A stretch of 64,000 nucleotides of DNA from Mycobacterium arosiense ATCC BAA-1401 = DSM 45069 (GTDB lineage: Bacteria > Actinomycetota > Actinomycetes > Mycobacteriales > Mycobacteriaceae), in the NCBI RefSeq assembly GCF_002086125.1, contig NZ_MVHG01000011.1:37891-101890 (forward strand), given 5' to 3'. The notes below the pieces were generated by a model, which saw only the letters and a program-made list of their open reading frames with translations, was not told where the DNA came from and did not search any database. The translations under genes were made by a program, and so were the position numbers. Positions 62,812 to 64,000 of this stretch are shown in pieces. Positions within the stretch are counted from its first letter, which is position 1; every line of letters begins with the position of its first letter.

Positions 62812-63116
62812 CGCTGCTCCACGACCGCGGCGACTTGGGCGCTGACGTGTTGTGACACCTGGGAATATCCTTCCTCTGACATGGCCAGCAGCAGTTCACT
62901 GAGCTTGTCGCCGGGGTAGCGGTCAAACAGGTCCGCGGCGAACGACGCCTCGACGATCATGCCGTCGCCGTCGAAGACGAGCGTGTTGTCGCCGTCGGGG
63001 CAGCTCACCGTGACCCGTAGTTGTTCGAGGTTTCGGCGCGCCGATCGGATTCGTTCGAGGAATTGCTGGCCGCGCGCCATTTCGGCGACCACAGCGGGGT
63101 GCAGGGGGATATCCAT
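62808..63116 (-). CDS. YbaB-like ESX-associated protein
   Basis: A 102-aa protein beginning MDIPLHPAVVAEMARGQQFL, followed by a YbaB/EbfC-like part (VTVSCPDGDNTLVFDGDGMI) and helical end. Small YbaB-like proteins recur next to ESX loci. Start 63116 is preferred over 63158. It is coupled to eccA. Confidence 0.6.
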   Translation of the reverse strand: MDIPLHPAVVAEMARGQQFLERIRSARRNLEQLRVTVSCPDGDNTLVFDGDGMIVEASFAADLFDRYPGDKLSELLLAMSEEGYSQVSQHVSAQVAAVVEQR

Positions 63117-63292
63117 CAGAAGATGTCGCCTAACACTGGTGGGCTGATGGGATCGCACAGCGGGTGCGCCACCGCAGCTGACCCCAAGGGGGTCGCACTG
63201 TGGTGTGCGGCGGCTGGCCGCACCGGCTGATCGGTCATGCCATTAGCGTGGCACAAAAGTGCGACAGCGGGGGGTGCAAGGGTAAGCCACCG

Positions 63293-64000
63293 CTAGGCGT
63301 CGTCGCCGGTCGCGGTTGCTTTCTTGCGGGCAGCGATGCGCGCCTTGACGGCGTTGTGCGCTTCGGGTTTGACCACGGGCTCAGCTTTGGCGGCAGCCCC
63401 GACGACTCCGGGCCTTCCTTCGGGTTCGACTTCGGGTATTGGCTGCTCGTAGCTGTGCACCTTCTTGGAGTCGGTGCCTTCAGCGTGGCGCCCCATCGGC
63501 ATCATGCCCATGCCGCCGGATCCGCTGGCGCTCGCGGCGGCGGGGGCCGCCGGCTTGCTCGGCGCGGCAGGAGGCGAGGAGGCCGGGGTTCCGGTCAGCC
63601 CGGCCGAGTGGACCCCGCCCAGAACGGCAGGTTTGATCGGGCTGCCACCGCCTCCACCCTTGTGGGCTCCACCTCCTGCCGGATGCGCGTGAGTTAGCGC
63701 GGCGGGCTTGATCGGTGGTTTGGTGGCCTTGGCCAGATTGCCAGCCTGCTGGCTGAGCTGCTGGCCGAGTTGGCCCAGCGACTGTAGAGGATTGGCTTGG
63801 CCCAGTGACTGCATCAGCGGACCGAGTGCCCCCATGAGGGAGCCGAGCATGTCCTGGAAACCCGATCCTTCCCCGGACGTCGCTTTGGACGTCTGCGGGG
63901 TGCCATCACCTGATGTCGGCGCGTGGGGATCGTCTTGTTGATCGGTTTGGCCCGGTTTGTCAGCGGTGTTGGGCGTGGGTGAGCCGGGAGCGTTTGGGGT
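63293..64000 (-). CDS. Partial Pro/Gly-rich ESX-associated protein
   Basis: A frame open to the window edge, reading to the stop at 63293 with 235 visible residues. Repeated low-complexity segments (PTPNTADKPGQTD, PLMQSLGQANPLQSLGQLGQQ, GGGGSPIKPAVLGGVH, GSGGMGMMPMGR) and a charged C-terminus (NAVKARIAARKKATATGDD) resemble EspB/EspK-like ESX substrates or accessory proteins. The N-terminus is outside the window. Confidence 0.6.
   Translation of the reverse strand, partial: TPNAPGSPTPNTADKPGQTDQQDDPHAPTSGDGTPQTSKATSGEGSGFQDMLGSLMGALGPLMQSLGQANPLQSLGQLGQQLSQQAGNLAKATKPPIKPAALTHAHPAGGGAHKGGGGGSPIKPAVLGGVHSAGLTGTPASSPPAAPSKPAAPAAASASGSGGMGMMPMGRHAEGTDSKKVHSYEQPIPEVEPEGRPGVVGAAAKAEPVVKPEAHNAVKARIAARKKATATGDDA

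Overview
The window is high-GC actinobacterial DNA and reads as part of a large mycobacterial plasmid. It has a complete ESX (type VII secretion) gene set: EccA, EccB, EccC, EccD, EccE, mycosin, EspG, a PE/PPE pair and an EsxG/EsxH-like pair. It also has two ParA-based partition modules, a Tap/Tpg-like (linear-replicon telomere) operon, a recombinase-trio element and an MmpL cassette. No rRNA, tRNA or core housekeeping genes were seen. The exact species cannot be given from the sequence alone.

Left part (1-16 kb): a cell-envelope and signalling group (a PknH-type sensor-domain protein, a lipoprotein zinc metallopeptidase, a PknH-like Ser/Thr kinase, a DUF4333 membrane protein). Inside it sits the most interesting locus, at 2.7-6.04 kb: an Xre/MbcA-type antitoxin, a RES-domain toxin and a Cas12m-like (type V-M/V-U1) effector. 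The three genes overlap stop-to-start and are followed by a minimal CRISPR array of two 29-nt hairpin repeats, two 37-nt spacers and a degenerate third repeat exactly one period on. The effector has a His where the first RuvC Asp should be, so it is probably a natural DNA binder rather than a cutter. Membrane and hypothetical genes follow, including one frameshifted lipoprotein.

Replication and partition (15.3-28.8 kb): five closely packed minus-strand genes include a 1068-aa Tap-like protein and a Tpg-like protein, suggesting linear-replicon ancestry. Two partition modules follow: a canonical ParA with an RHH-like partner, and a ParB / variant ParA / small RHH set with two near-identical 19-bp palindromes that are good parS candidates.

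ESX system: EspG, an EspI-like MinD ATPase, EccD, MycP and EccE are on the plus strand at 28.8-35.9 kb. EccA, EccB, EccC, PE, PPE and the two Esx proteins are on the minus strand at 52.6-62.8 kb, so the usual single cluster is split into two convergent halves. Between them lies a probable ~14 kb insertion that truncates the gene after eccE. It contains a recombinase trio with a small coiled-coil accessory gene (the first recombinase has an in-frame TGA), then a TetR-controlled MmpL/thioesterase/hydrolase module with palindromic operators. After it come a membrane coiled-coil protein and a 495-aa coiled-coil protein with 150-bp tandem repeats.

Functionally the window combines a plasmid-borne type VII secretion apparatus (known on mycobacterial plasmids to support conjugation), partition and possible telomere maintenance, and a toxin-guarded CRISPR silencing module that could serve competition with other plasmids or phages.
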